38,063 nucleotides of DNA from Motilimonas cestriensis (GCF_021295315.1 NZ_JAIMJA010000033.1:1-38063), one strand, 5' to 3'. Numbered from the stretch's first letter, positions 1 through 8,939 are shown. Program-made: numbers and translations. Notes: generated by a model from the letters alone, not told the origin.

Positions 1-2120
1 GCTACAACGGCGCAGAGAGCTTCAAGCCGTATAATGAAAGTGACATTTTAGGGGACATCAACCCCAATGCCATTGCGCCGCCGCCACCGAGTAAGAGCTG
101 TAACCCGATAGCGATGATAGTGATGGCCGTGGTGGTGGCTGTGTATACCGCAGGGGCTGCGTCGGGACCAATAGCGAGCTTAATCGGCGGGAGTTCAACG
201 GCAGTAGGCACGGGTACATTTGCTACTGGGCTTGCAGCATTGGGAGGAGGTGTTGGCACACCAATGTCTGCAGGCGTGGCCGTATCGGCTGCCGCTGTTG
301 GTGGTGCGGTGGGCTCAGCCGCTTCGCAACTGGTTGGTAAAGGCCTTGGTGTTGTAGACGATTTTTCTTGGCAGCAAGTTGCCCTTGGTGGCTTAGGTGC
401 AGGTGTAACAGCAGGGTTAGGCGCTGCGGCAGGGGTCGGCGGCGTGTTTAAAGCGGGTCAAGATGCAAGTTATAACACCATGCGTTTAATGGGCAATGGC
501 ATGGTGCGCAGCGCCGCGAATTACGCCACGAACTACATGGGCAGTAAGGCACTGGGTATGGATGCCTCATTTAGCTGGACTAATTTAGCTGCTTCAGTTG
601 GGGGCTCGGCATTCAGTACGGGGCTTGCACAAAACTTACCAACAGCATTCCAGGGCGTAGTGGGCGATACCTTAACCGGTTTCGCGGGTGCGGCAGCGTC
701 ATCGGCCTTGCGCGGCGAGTCGTTTGGTGACAATGCCGGTGCGTTTATGGTGGATGCGTTTGGTAATGCGGTGGGGAATATGATTTCTAGGCAGATGTCA
801 TTGCCGACGGTCAATCCGAATATAACAGCAAAAAAGTTAGCAGGAGAAGCAGGAATTGAATTTGGGCATAACGTATCTACAGTAGGTGGAGTTGGACCAA
901 ATGCCACAGAAGAAGAGCTCATGGCTTATATTGCTGCCGTGCGGAAAAACGCTGACATTTTAGACTTAAAAGAAGGCTCCATATTTGATCCTGCAATGCT
1001 GGCTAGAGTTCGAAGCAGCAATGTGCATGAGCAGTTCTGGCCAGGGCCAAGTGTACCGATTATTGATGATCCTGACTTGGTGAAAAGTCTGAAGTTAAGA
1101 GAAACGGGGGGGAACTCTCAGGAATCAAGTTATATTTATATGGTCAATGACAATCAGAATGTTGCTGATGCGATGGCTGCTTTCGTATTACAAATGGGTG
1201 AATATGATGATCTAGGTGTCTCGCAAGGTTTACAGTTGATCCTAAGCGGTGAAAAATATGTTGATATATCGGGGGTTGTTAACAATAGCATTGCAGCAGT
1301 CGCAAATGATTATGCTGCAACATTCGGGTACAATTTCTACGAAATGGCGAAAAAGGAAGGGAACGGTTTCTCGCTGAGTAAAGGAGCCTACAACATAGCG
1401 GATGGTGTGCTGAGTACATGGTATTCTGCTTTTGATGCTAAACTTCCAACTTTTATGCAGGGGCAAGCGCTTGGCGAAGTAGCAATGAGCGTTTTTGGTG
1501 CTGCAGGGGGAGTAAATAACTTCCTTACGAAGAGATTGAATATCGCTGGAAAAGCTTCTGCTAGGACCATTTTTGATGGCTATGATCCGTCAACTAAATT
1601 TTATCCGCAGTATAAAAATCGAAGCGATGCCTATACTACGCGGCGCAACCTGAATCAGCTGGGAAACATGATATATCCAAGAGCTTCATGTGCAACCACT
1701 TGTGGTTCAATGGTTGCGGATACATTGGATATAAGTGTGTCCGCAGATAAGCTTTCAAGTGCTTTACGGAGTAAGTTCAAATCGGATGGCTCGGGTTTAC
1801 AGTTGGCTGATGTTGCTATTGCGTTGAGGCAACATGATATTAGTGCGAGGCCAATTGCGGCTCCGGGCCGTGTTAAAATGCATCAATTGGAAAGAGCTAT
1901 TTCTGAAGGGCACCCTGCTATTGTTGGTTTAGACATTGGTGTAAGAGCAAATGGTACAAAAGTTGGCCATGCAGTTGTACTTGACCAGATTATTAGGCCT
2001 GCTGGCCAAAGTCGTCTATTTAAGGTGAGAGATCCTGCCTTTGGAAAATCTTATGTTTATACAGAGGAAAATTTCAAGTTTTTGTGGGGTAATAGGGGAT
2101 TAACAACAAAACCAAGATAG
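1..2120 (+). CDS. Polymorphic-toxin-type protein, 3' part, with C-terminal C39/papain-like peptidase domain
   Basis: The reading frame is open to the left window edge, so the true start lies outside; at least 700 residues are visible. The visible part begins with a proline-rich stretch and a hydrophobic segment (around 114-160), then a long Gly/Ala-rich region like the pre-toxin parts of hemagglutinin or Rhs-type proteins. The last ~150 residues look like a cysteine peptidase: SCATTCGSMVADTL (Cys codons at 1689 and 1701, the latter followed by Gly as in C39 peptidases), then GHAVVLDQ supplying a His, then RDPAFGKSYVYTEENF with the family's Asp and trailing aromatic pattern. I infer a secreted effector whose toxic or processing activity is this peptidase fold. 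Whether it acts in trans as a toxin or cleaves its own precursor cannot be told from the sequence. The gene immediately downstream sits in the immunity position. Confidence 0.7.
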   Translation, partial: YNGAESFKPYNESDILGDINPNAIAPPPPSKSCNPIAMIVMAVVVAVYTAGAASGPIASLIGGSSTAVGTGTFATGLAALGGGVGTPMSAGVAVSAAAVGGAVGSAASQLVGKGLGVVDDFSWQQVALGGLGAGVTAGLGAAAGVGGVFKAGQDASYNTMRLMGNGMVRSAANYATNYMGSKALGMDASFSWTNLAASVGGSAFSTGLAQNLPTAFQGVVGDTLTGFAGAAASSALRGESFGDNAGAFMVDAFGNAVGNMISRQMSLPTVNPNITAKKLAGEAGIEFGHNVSTVGGVGPNATEEELMAYIAAVRKNADILDLKEGSIFDPAMLARVRSSNVHEQFWPGPSVPIIDDPDLVKSLKLRETGGNSQESSYIYMVNDNQNVADAMAAFVLQMGEYDDLGVSQGLQLILSGEKYVDISGVVNNSIAAVANDYAATFGYNFYEMAKKEGNGFSLSKGAYNIADGVLSTWYSAFDAKLPTFMQGQALGEVAMSVFGAAGGVNNFLTKRLNIAGKASARTIFDGYDPSTKFYPQYKNRSDAYTTRRNLNQLGNMIYPRASCATTCGSMVADTLDISVSADKLSSALRSKFKSDGSGLQLADVAIALRQHDISARPIAAPGRVKMHQLERAISEGHPAIVGLDIGVRANGTKVGHAVVLDQIIRPAGQSRLFKVRDPAFGKSYVYTEENFKFLWGNRGLTTKPR

Positions 2121-2135
2121 TAGTGGGTAGATAAA

Positions 2136-2810
2136 ATGATAGATGTTAGAGATGTGTTGATTCATCCTGAAAAGTTTGATGGTGATGTAGTAACTGTAAA
2201 GGGACGCTTATATTCTGGTGGTGAAAAAACCTCGTTTATTGTGCCTTTATATGGCGATGATAGAATTGATGATAGGCTGGAGATTCATGATTATTCTTTG
2301 TTTTCTAGGTTAGATAAGACCTGTGAATGTCAGTATGGTGGTGATTGGTTGTTTGCATCTGAGAGTGAGCTTAGGGGGCGAATAATAGCTGAAGATGGTA
2401 GAGTTTTTATAGACCAAATCAGCGAGATTGTTTATATCGTAGCTGATGGTAAATATAAATATTTTATTCCTTCAGAGGAACGGGAAAAATGCCTGAAGGA
2501 TAACTTAAGCTCTATCTGTACTGGTAGAGGTATTGAGATAGAAGGGCTCTTTAGGCTCATTGGTAACAAGGCTGATGTAACTTCATTACAGGGTGATGAA
2601 AAGGGGGTGCCCATATTGCAGGATGATATTGTGGATATAGTCGAATGCAATTTTTTGGGTGCCAATGATGAAGATAATTATATAGAACAAGTGAAATTGA
2701 TTGCAGATGTTGTTAATAAGGGTGGGGTATTATCAATAATCAAGATTCACGAGTTTTATATTGATTATGGCTTTGTGATTATAAATATAATAGGGAAAGG
2801 TAGGCTGTAA
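2136..2810 (+). CDS. Hypothetical protein in immunity position
   Basis: This 224-residue protein starts 15 bp after the toxin-type gene on the same strand, so the two are probably co-transcribed. It has no signal peptide or membrane segment and is acidic, as expected of a cytoplasmic immunity protein. The N-terminus (VLIHPEKFDGDVVTVKGRL) resembles an OB-fold-like beta region, and a second similar strand pattern (GRGIEIEGLFRLIG) follows near residue 130, suggesting two related halves. I do not recognise a named family. The immunity role rests on position only. The DNA is noticeably more AT-rich than the toxin body, which is common for immunity genes exchanged as cassettes. Confidence 0.6.
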   Translation: MIDVRDVLIHPEKFDGDVVTVKGRLYSGGEKTSFIVPLYGDDRIDDRLEIHDYSLFSRLDKTCECQYGGDWLFASESELRGRIIAEDGRVFIDQISEIVYIVADGKYKYFIPSEEREKCLKDNLSSICTGRGIEIEGLFRLIGNKADVTSLQGDEKGVPILQDDIVDIVECNFLGANDEDNYIEQVKLIADVVNKGGVLSIIKIHEFYIDYGFVIINIIGKGRL

Positions 2811-2821
2811 AAAGATCAGGG

Positions 2822-2850
2822 TATCCATAGCGGATAGGTAGGGTATACCA
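2822..2850. repeat. Short inverted repeat and palindrome upstream of intron
   Basis: TATCC (2822-2826) and GGATA (2832-2836) form a 5-bp inverted repeat around ATAGC, and GGTATACC (2843-2850) is a perfect palindrome. They lie between the immunity-position gene and the group II intron, in the DNA that would have preceded the RAYT transposase before intron insertion. They could be an end or REP-like hairpin of the RAYT unit. No second copy was recognised in the window. Confidence 0.3.
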
Positions 2851-3294
2851 AAATAACGGGACATCCAGTGCGCCGAGCTAAATCGGTAGAAAATTGGAGG
2901 TGAAAGTCCTCTGACTGGTAAGACCTAGCAAGTCGCCAGTACCCCGAGTCATGGGCGGCGTGCCGTGAGGCACGCGGTTAAGCGTTGACAGGGGAAGCCA
3001 TAGGCTAAGTATTGTGCTGCGTAATCACCCTTTATGTGTGTTGACCTTGTTGGATGAAGGGGAAAGCAATATAGACCTGAGGCGTTATGCGAGTTTCAGG
3101 CTAACACGTCGCAGTCGTAGACCTTACGCATGTGGTGATGTCTTTTATGCGGAACTCGGGAGGTCTTGTCGTTAGCTTGCGGAGCAGGCAGCAACTAGGA
3201 AGCGAAAGTGTATAGCTAGTTGCCATTAACGGCAAGAAGTCGGATCCATTCATAGTAGTGAGGAAGCAGACGAACAATCATGGTCAGTGTTTAA

Positions 3295-4538
3295 CGCATT
3301 ACCCTTGATTGCTTGTTTCAGGCGTTCTACCACCTGAACAAACAAGCGGCGAAGGGCGTGGACGAACAGGACTGGCATAGCTACGCCGAAGGGCTAGCTC
3401 AGCATTTGCCACGTCTGCATCAGCAAGTGCAATCGGGGCGCTATCGAGCATAGGCGATCAAACGCGTGTGGATTCCCAAAGCGGACGGCTCACCGCGACC
3501 GATTGGCATTACCAGTATCGAAGACAAAATTGTGCAGCAGGCGGTGGTCTGGGTGCTCGAAGCCATTTATGAGCAAGACTTTCTTGGCTTTAGTTATGGT
3601 TTTCGCCCAAATCGCAGTCAGCACCAAGCGCTCGATGCGGTATACATGGCCATTGTGTGAAAAAGGTGGGGTGGATCATTGATGCCGACCTCAAAGCCTT
3701 TTTCGATACGCTCAACCATGACTGGATGACGAGGTTCTTGGAGCATCGTATTGCAGATCGGCGTGTTTTACGGTTAATCAAAGGATGGTTAACCGCGAAA
3801 GTACAGGATGGTAAACAGAGCCAAAAGAGCAGCCTTGGCACACCGCAAGGCGGTGTCATTTCGCCTTTGCTTGCCAATATCTATCTGCACTATGTGCTGG
3901 ATTTATGGGTACAGCAATGGCGTAAACGGCGCAGCTGTGGTGACGTGTACATAGTGCGCTATGCCGATGATTTTATCATTGGCTGCCAATATCGCGATGA
4001 TGCAGAAGGGCTGTTGCATGCAATTAAGCAACGCTTTGCCAAATTTGCGCTGAGTCTCAACGAGCAGAAAACCAAGCTGATAGAGTTTGGTCGCTTTGCC
4101 CGTCAAAACCGCGCGCAACGCGGCCAAAGCAAGCCTGATACCTTTGACTTCTTAGGGTTTACCCACGTGTGTGGCGAAGCACTATCAAGTGGCAAGTTCA
4201 TGCTCAAACGGTACACCATTAAGAAGAAAGCGCGGGCTTTTCTTGCGCGGGTAAAACTCTTTATCCGCAATGGCATTTGCTACTCACCCTATGCGGTGGG
4301 GAATAAGCTAAAGCAAATCCTAACGGGGTACTTTAACTACTTTGCCATACCGGGAAATCAAGCGCGTATCGGCATGATACGCACCGAGGTTTGCAAATAT
4401 TGGCTGAGAACCCTCAGAAGGCGGAGCCAAAAAGGACGAACGTTCAGTTGGCGCCGACTCAAAGGATTAGTGATGCTATTTATCCCGCATACTCGAGTGA
4501 GGCACCCGTACCCGAACCAACGGTTAGTAGTTAAATAA
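3295..4538 (+). pseudogene. ltrA: Group II intron reverse transcriptase/maturase, broken
   Basis: The protein is recognisable as a group II intron RT. RITLDCLFQAFYHLNKQAA opens the conserved part, [13 protein letters not shown] and [15 protein letters not shown] are RT blocks, GTPQGGVISPLLANIYLHY is block 4, and RYADDFIIG holds the YADD catalytic motif. A maturase domain X region with GYFNYFAIPG follows. No HNH endonuclease domain is seen after it. Two lesions are visible: an in-frame TAG at 3451-3453, where CAG would restore the frame, and a shift at about 3655-3660 that looks like duplication of TG (gtgtgaaa for gtgaaa). The N-terminus also runs into a TAA at 3292. Any product would be the fragment from 3657 to 4538, which keeps YADD but lacks the fingers. 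Confidence 0.9.
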
Positions 4539-4563
4539 TGCAGTCACCTTAGACTCAATGTAG

Positions 4564-4596
4564 GAGCCGTATGCGTTAGTAGCGCACGTACGGATC
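4564..4596 (+). ncRNA. Group II intron domain V (deviant)
   Basis: The element begins with the hallmark GAGCCGTATGCG and ends with GCACGTACGGATC, forming the domain V stem. Compared with the usual form, which ends ACGGTTC and has a GAAA tetraloop, this copy has A in place of T opposite the catalytic AGC, giving G-A instead of the G-U wobble. The apical loop reads TTAGTAG rather than a GNRA tetraloop. It is 33 nt rather than 34. These changes argue that the ribozyme is decaying. Confidence 0.8.
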
Positions 4597-4720
4597 TGTG
4601 CCGGAGGCCTGATCTTTAGGAGTTATCTCTTTAGATCAGGGCTTTACGGCGACCCTCTTTTTGCGCTAACTCACATCCTGAGCCATAGTTTAAAAACCAC
4701 TTATGGAGCAGGATGTGGCC

Positions 4721-5690
4721 ATGACTTTACCTCGCGGGCAGTTGATCTGCCCTGAATCAACGCCTTACTATCATGTCACCAGTCGCTGTGTGCGCCGTGC
4801 TTTTTTATGCGGCATCGATCACTACACCCAGCAGAGTTACGGACATCGCAAGCCGTGGGTGTTGGATAAACTAAAGCAACTGGCGGACATTCTCACCATC
4901 GATGTCTGCGCTTACGCCATTATGAGCAATCATTACCATTTGATATTGCACATTAATTTGTCTGAAAACCGCAATCTATCTGATAGTGAAGTTGCAGCGC
5001 GTTGGCAGCAGCTGTTTGCCATGCCCATGCTGGTAGATGATTGGTTAATGGGAAAAGAGCAAACAGGTGCAGAGCAAGCGGTAGTGGCTGAATTAATTGC
5101 TGAATGGCGCAGTCGCCTTAAAAACATGCGCTGTTTAAATGAAGACATTGCGCGCAAGGCCAATCAAGAAGACCGCTGCAAAGGGCATTTTTGGGAGGGG
5201 CGCTTTAAAAGCCAAGCCTTACTGGATGAAAAGGCCCTGCTTACCTGCATGACTTACGTTGATTTAAACCCCATCCGCGCCGATATGTGCCGAGCAAGAA
5301 TTTACCTCGATTTATGAGCGTATTCAGCAATTTAAAGCGAAGCAGAATGACCAGATTGTGAAATCCGAGCTGTTACCCTTTGAGCGCCAATTCGATACTC
5401 GCCAACCTCATAAGATCCCGTTTTATTTTGAAGAATACCTGCAACTGGTTGATTGGACGGGGCGTGCTATTCGAGACGATAAGCGCGGCTATATTCCCGC
5501 CGATGAACCCAAGTTATTACAAGAGCTGGGTATTGAACAAGATAGCTGGTTGCAACTGGTCAGTCACTTTAGCCGAAGTTTTGGCTGCGCCGCAGGCAGT
5601 TGGGAGCATCTGACTGCCCACAGTAGAAAGGCTGGCCACTGCTGGACGCGAGGACAAACGGCATGTAATCGACTGAGTGGGTTGGGATAA
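4721..5690 (+). pseudogene. RAYT / IS200-like (Y1) transposase, frameshifted
   Basis: The first part reads MTLPRGQLICPESTPYYHVT with SNHYHLILH, which carries the HUH (His-Tyr-His) metal-binding motif of Y1 transposases, and then GHFWEGRFKSQALLDE and YVDLNPIRADM, typical of REP-associated tyrosine transposases. An upstream in-frame ATG exists at 4703, but 4721 begins the familiar family start. Near 5291-5300 the frame shifts: the first frame stops at 5317, while the continuation (EFTSIYERIQQFKAKQ, then FEEYLQLVDWTGRAIRDDKR) runs in another frame to 5690. The segment RLKNMRCLNEDIA also looks about four residues shorter than relatives I remember. The gene is therefore probably inactive. These enzymes mobilise or shape REP palindromes. 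Confidence 0.85.
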
Positions 5691-6167
5691 TATTTTCCGC
5701 AGCACAAACTAACTGCGTAACTTGCTTAACAGGCAGGATTGCTCACCCCTAAAAATCACACATCCAGTCAGAACTACGGATTTCTAATAACATTGTAGCC
5801 AAACCTTCCATCCATTAATGAATCAGCAGCGAATCCTTACAGCAGATCTAGCCTTTTTCGCTGGCTTTTTGCGCCATCAAATAGCTTGATTATTTAGATG
5901 GCTGTCCGATATTTTCTTTGATGGTATTAAGAGGAATTTCGTCACTGTGTCACTATTTCTTTAGATAGCCACGTAGATTTAGCCTAAGTTTCAATCTTTA
6001 TTGTCACATTTGGCCTCTGGTAGCCACAATAGAAACGAGCTTCGGAAGTAGAAAAGTTTCAAACTTTAATGTCATTTAACAATCATGGGCATTTACCAAT
6101 TTTTCAGAATATCTATATGTAAAAGCATATCAATATATACATTTTGATGTGCAATAATGAATCATAT
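5691..6167. other. Non-coding stretch between RAYT remnant and hipBA
   Basis: I see no gene here. The left half is of mixed composition; the right half becomes strongly AT-rich toward the hipB promoter. Two small inverted repeats lie near the right end: ATATG-TAAAAG-CATAT (6115-6130) and ACAT-TTTG-ATGT (6139-6150). Both are just upstream of the predicted promoter and might be binding sites for a regulator such as HipB, though neither matches the Escherichia coli HipB operator. Confidence 0.4.
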
Positions 6168-6196
6168 TTGTGTTCTTTAAAGTAGTTTGATATAGT
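6168..6196 (+). promoter_or_regulatory. Predicted sigma-70-type promoter of hipBA
   Basis: TTGTGT at 6168-6173 and TATAGT at 6191-6196 are separated by exactly 17 bp, a good fit to -35/-10 spacing, with transcription expected to start about 40 bp before the hipB ATG. The boxes are four and five matches to consensus respectively. The identification is by eye. Confidence 0.45.
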
Positions 6197-6219
6197 TTTA
6201 TGTATATTTTTTCTTCCTT

Positions 6220-6237
6220 GATGCATTAAGGTGTATC
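6220..6237. promoter_or_regulatory. Candidate HipB operator over the hipB ribosome-binding site
   Basis: GATGCA-TTAAGG-TGTATC is a near-perfect inverted repeat (5 of 6 positions per arm) ending three bases before the hipB start codon. A repressor bound here would cover the AAGG ribosome-binding site and the early transcribed region. HipB-type antitoxins autoregulate through such palindromes; assignment to this HipB is inference. Confidence 0.3.
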
Positions 6238-6240
6238 GAA

Positions 6241-6552
6241 ATGAGCTATGTAACAGAGCAGATAATAGAAAGCCTTCGAGAAGCTCGGATACAAAAGGGG
6301 CTTAGCCAGAGAGAGTTGAGTGCAATTTCGGGTGTCCCGCAAAGCCATATATCGAAAATTGAATCTGGTAATGTTGATTTAAGAGTGTCGAGTTTGATCA
6401 CTCTTTCTCGTGTACTCGACCTAGAGCTATTTGTCGCCCCTAAAAAATATGTGCCGGCTATCAAGTCGATTATCCGCAGCAGCCAAGGCATTAATGATGA
6501 CGGTGAGCAAATGTCGCCTGCATACAAGATAGAGGAAGATGACGATGACTAA
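6241..6552 (+). CDS. hipB: HipB-like antitoxin, XRE-family DNA-binding protein
   Basis: This 103-residue protein has one Cro/C1-type helix-turn-helix spanning residues ~8-63: LREARIQKGLSQRELSAISG, then PQSHISKIESGNVDLR with the recognition helix and the conserved ESG turn. An acidic tail (EEDDDD) follows. It precedes and overlaps hipA by 14 bp, the normal arrangement for a type II antitoxin that binds and inhibits its kinase toxin and represses the operon. The start at 6241 is supported by AAGG upstream and by the domain beginning close to the N-terminus. Confidence 0.9.
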   Translation: MSYVTEQIIESLREARIQKGLSQRELSAISGVPQSHISKIESGNVDLRVSSLITLSRVLDLELFVAPKKYVPAIKSIIRSSQGINDDGEQMSPAYKIEEDDDD

Positions 6553-7759
6553 TCATGTTTCTACGCTTAATGTTTTACTCTATGGTGAGGCTATTGCAAC
6601 AATCACCAATGTAGGCAACGACAGAACGCTTTTTGCCTTTATGGATTCGTACATAAATGACGAGTATCGGCCCGTGTTAGGGCTTGGCTTTAAAGATGCA
6701 TTAGGGGGCTTACTAACTAACTTCAAGCCTACTCAAACTAAATTAACCCCATTTTTCTCCAATCTTCTGCCAGAAGAAACCATGCGCAATTACTTGGCAG
6801 AGCGTGCCGGTGTTAACCCTGCGCGGGAGTTTTTTCTATTGTGGGTGCTGGGACAGGATTTGGCAGGGGCGATCACGGTTGAACCTGCTGATGGTGAATC
6901 GTTTCCACCTAATGCACATAAAAGCACTGAAGATGAATCGAAAATTGAAGCCCCTATGCGCTTTTCATTGGCGGGAGTGCAGTTGAAGTTTTCTGCGGTG
7001 CAACAGGCTAACGGCGGTTTGACCATCCCCGCGACGGGTCAAGGTGGCTCTTGGATTGTGAAGTTGCCATCGTTTCGATTTGAAGCTGTGCCAGAAAATG
7101 AATATTCGATGATGCAATTGGCTCGAATGTTGGGGATGGATGTGCCAGAGGTGCAACTACTTTCCATCGATGAGATAGCGAATATCCCAGAAGGGATTGG
7201 CAAATTTGGTGGCAGTGCGTTTGCTATCAAGCGCTTTGATCGAGCTTATGGTCAAGCAATACACATAGAAGATTTTGCCCAAGTGTTTGGCGTGTACCCT
7301 CAAGACAAATACAACAAAGCCAGTATGCGCAATATTGCTCAGGTTATCGGCATCGAAGGGCAAAAAGAGGATATAGCAGAGTTTACTCGTCGATTGGTGT
7401 TCAATACCCTCATAGGCAATGCTGATATGCACTTGAAGAATTGGTCTGTCATTTACAAAGACAAGCGCACAGCATCGATTGCGCCTGCTTATGATTTTGT
7501 CTCGACCATTCCTTATATCCCCGATGATAGTGCGTCATTAAAGGTGAGTCGTAGCAAAAAATTCGGCGACTTCACCCTAGATGAATTATCACACTTAGCC
7601 GCTAAAGCCATGCTGCCGGAAAAGCTGGTGTTAGATACTGCAAAGCAAACAGTAGCAGGTTTTCATGAAGTGTGGGCGAAGGAAAAAGCGCACCTACCGT
7701 TAACCAAGTCGATGATTGAAGCTATCGAGAGACACTTACGAAATATACCGCTGCGATGA
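6539..7759 (+). CDS. hipA: HipA-like serine/threonine kinase toxin
   Basis: The 406-residue protein has the two HipA regions: an N-terminal subdomain (LLYGEAIATI, then LTPFFSNLLPEETMR near 69-83) and the kinase-like C-terminal domain. RFSLAGVQLKFS (141-152) is the P-loop-like segment holding the serine (S143) equivalent to the autophosphorylated Ser150 of E. coli HipA. WIVKLP gives the ATP-binding Lys (K175), GNADMHLKNW the catalytic Asp (D296) and APAYDFV the metal-binding Asp (D319). All key residues are present, so the toxin looks active. Known HipA kinases phosphorylate aminoacyl-tRNA synthetases and cause dormancy or persistence; the target here is unknown. An alternative ATG lies at 6545, two codons in. 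Confidence 0.93.
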   Translation: MTMTNHVSTLNVLLYGEAIATITNVGNDRTLFAFMDSYINDEYRPVLGLGFKDALGGLLTNFKPTQTKLTPFFSNLLPEETMRNYLAERAGVNPAREFFLLWVLGQDLAGAITVEPADGESFPPNAHKSTEDESKIEAPMRFSLAGVQLKFSAVQQANGGLTIPATGQGGSWIVKLPSFRFEAVPENEYSMMQLARMLGMDVPEVQLLSIDEIANIPEGIGKFGGSAFAIKRFDRAYGQAIHIEDFAQVFGVYPQDKYNKASMRNIAQVIGIEGQKEDIAEFTRRLVFNTLIGNADMHLKNWSVIYKDKRTASIAPAYDFVSTIPYIPDDSASLKVSRSKKFGDFTLDELSHLAAKAMLPEKLVLDTAKQTVAGFHEVWAKEKAHLPLTKSMIEAIERHLRNIPLR

Positions 7760-7785
7760 TCGGGCGAGGGTTTACGGCGAAAATG

Positions 7786-8139
7786 TTAATCGTAAGCCAC
7801 CTGACCGTTTTGCTCTAACCAGAATAACCGTAATCTTGGGTTGTTTTTGGGGTATATGTAACCAGACAAATTGTTGTCAAAGCCCCACTTGCAATAACTC
7901 GTATTGAAGTCATTGGTATCGATGCCGCTAATCCTCTGATGTAGTAGCTTAAATTCATTACCTAGACGACATTTCCCCTTCATTAATGCCGTTGAGTAGG
8001 TGCCATCGTAATTGTTAAAATCAATACGCTTGTAAACAGCACCTTTGTCACCGATGTAATAGGCTGCAATGCCGACAAAAATAGTCATAATCAGCAACAC
8101 CAAAGAAACCAAACCAAAAACTTTTAGAATAATTTTCAA
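7786..8139 (-). CDS. Small membrane-anchored hypothetical protein
   Basis: The predicted product (117 residues) has one strong N-terminal hydrophobic helix (LVSLVLLIMTIFVGIAAYY, about 11-29), so it is a signal-anchored inner-membrane protein or exported. The soluble part contains two cysteines (GKCRLGN and TSYCKWGF) that could form a disulfide in the periplasm. The only plausible start is TTG at 8139, preceded by AGG about eight bases away; an in-frame stop lies shortly upstream. It is convergent with hipA, the gap being 26 bp. I do not recognise a family. Confidence 0.55.
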   Translation of the reverse strand: MKIILKVFGLVSLVLLIMTIFVGIAAYYIGDKGAVYKRIDFNNYDGTYSTALMKGKCRLGNEFKLLHQRISGIDTNDFNTSYCKWGFDNNLSGYIYPKNNPRLRLFWLEQNGQVAYD

Positions 8140-8280
8140 CGAGTAACCTGAACCCTGTTAATGTCATTGGTAGACATTACTGTTAATGAAGATGAGTGAC
8201 CACATATGAAACACTAAAGCCCAAGCTATTTCGGTTTTTATCCCATGATTGAGACAGAAGCTAGGCTTAGCCGGGTAAAT

Positions 8281-8931
8281 TTAACGAACAATAAATGTAC
8301 GCTCTACCCTTTTAAGTTTACAGAGATTGCTTGAGAGTCCAAATTCAACTAAGTCGATTTCAGATAAGAAACGTCCACGCATCCTTTCATGGCGTGCTGC
8401 GGCTATATAACGCCCAAATCCAGAGGTCGTACAGATAGCGATTTGCTCATCCGTTGAGAATCCAGTGAAGAGAGTTTCAAGGTCCATTAAGCCAAGTTTG
8501 TGCAACTCCAATAATTCATCCGTTATTGGGGGTGGCGGAGATGGAATAATGCGCTGTTTCAACAATTCACTATCCACACTGACACTGCCAAGCAATGCGA
8601 CTGCAGTAGCCCGTTTCACTTGTTGCTCGGTATAACCTGGTAACTGCTTTTGAAGTTTATCTGTAAACAGCTCGAAGTTATGGGCATTAACAATTGCACA
8701 GTCGAGCTTACTTTCAGCGCGCCCTTTGATCTGACGGATAAAGTGTTGCCAGTGGTCAAAATCAAACTTTGCCCCCCATAGGTCAAGCACTTCACTCGAC
8801 TTTGGTAGAGCATGTTCAGAATACTCTTTGAGGCTAAAACGAAAAGCTTGAGCTTGTTTCTTGACTACGGTGACATTGGGGTGATTAAGGTTAGGTATAA
8901 TAATTTTCCTTTTAACGGCATCGGCTTGCCA
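8281..8931 (-). CDS. Hypothetical protein, possibly lacking a start codon
   Basis: The frame is open from 8931 to 8281, about 216 codons. The segment upstream of the first usual start (GTG at 8788-8790) still reads like protein (VTVVKKQAQAFRFSLKEYSE), so the GTG is probably internal. An AAAAGGAAA ribosome-binding-like sequence precedes ATT ATT ATA near 8905-8912, as if an ATG had mutated to ATT; ATT starts are very rare but possible. The protein has no membrane segments, is rich in charged helices, and has a four-proline run (PSPPPPITDELLELHK) in the middle. No family is recognised. It may be an intact gene with a rare start or the 3' remnant of a larger gene. Confidence 0.45.
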   Translation of the reverse strand, partial: WQADAVKRKIIIPNLNHPNVTVVKKQAQAFRFSLKEYSEHALPKSSEVLDLWGAKFDFDHWQHFIRQIKGRAESKLDCAIVNAHNFELFTDKLQKQLPGYTEQQVKRATAVALLGSVSVDSELLKQRIIPSPPPPITDELLELHKLGLMDLETLFTGFSTDEQIAICTTSGFGRYIAAARHERMRGRFLSEIDLVEFGLSSNLCKLKRVERTFIVR

Positions 8932-8939
8932 CTAAACCT

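Larger units (their letters stand above)
2868..4647 (+). mobile_element. Group II intron, degenerate
   Basis: The proposed 5' boundary is GTGCG at 2868, matching the conserved GUGYG intron start. A long structured non-coding region with many hairpins follows, then a reverse-transcriptase reading frame, then a domain V-like sequence at 4564-4596 and a domain VI-like hairpin (CCTGATCT pairing with AGATCAGG, about 4607-4640). The 3' end is placed at TTAC near 4647. Boundaries are estimates. The intron sits just upstream of a RAYT transposase. The RT is broken and domain V deviates from consensus, so the copy is probably unable to splice or move on its own. Its DNA is clearly GC-richer than the preceding gene. 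Confidence 0.85.
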
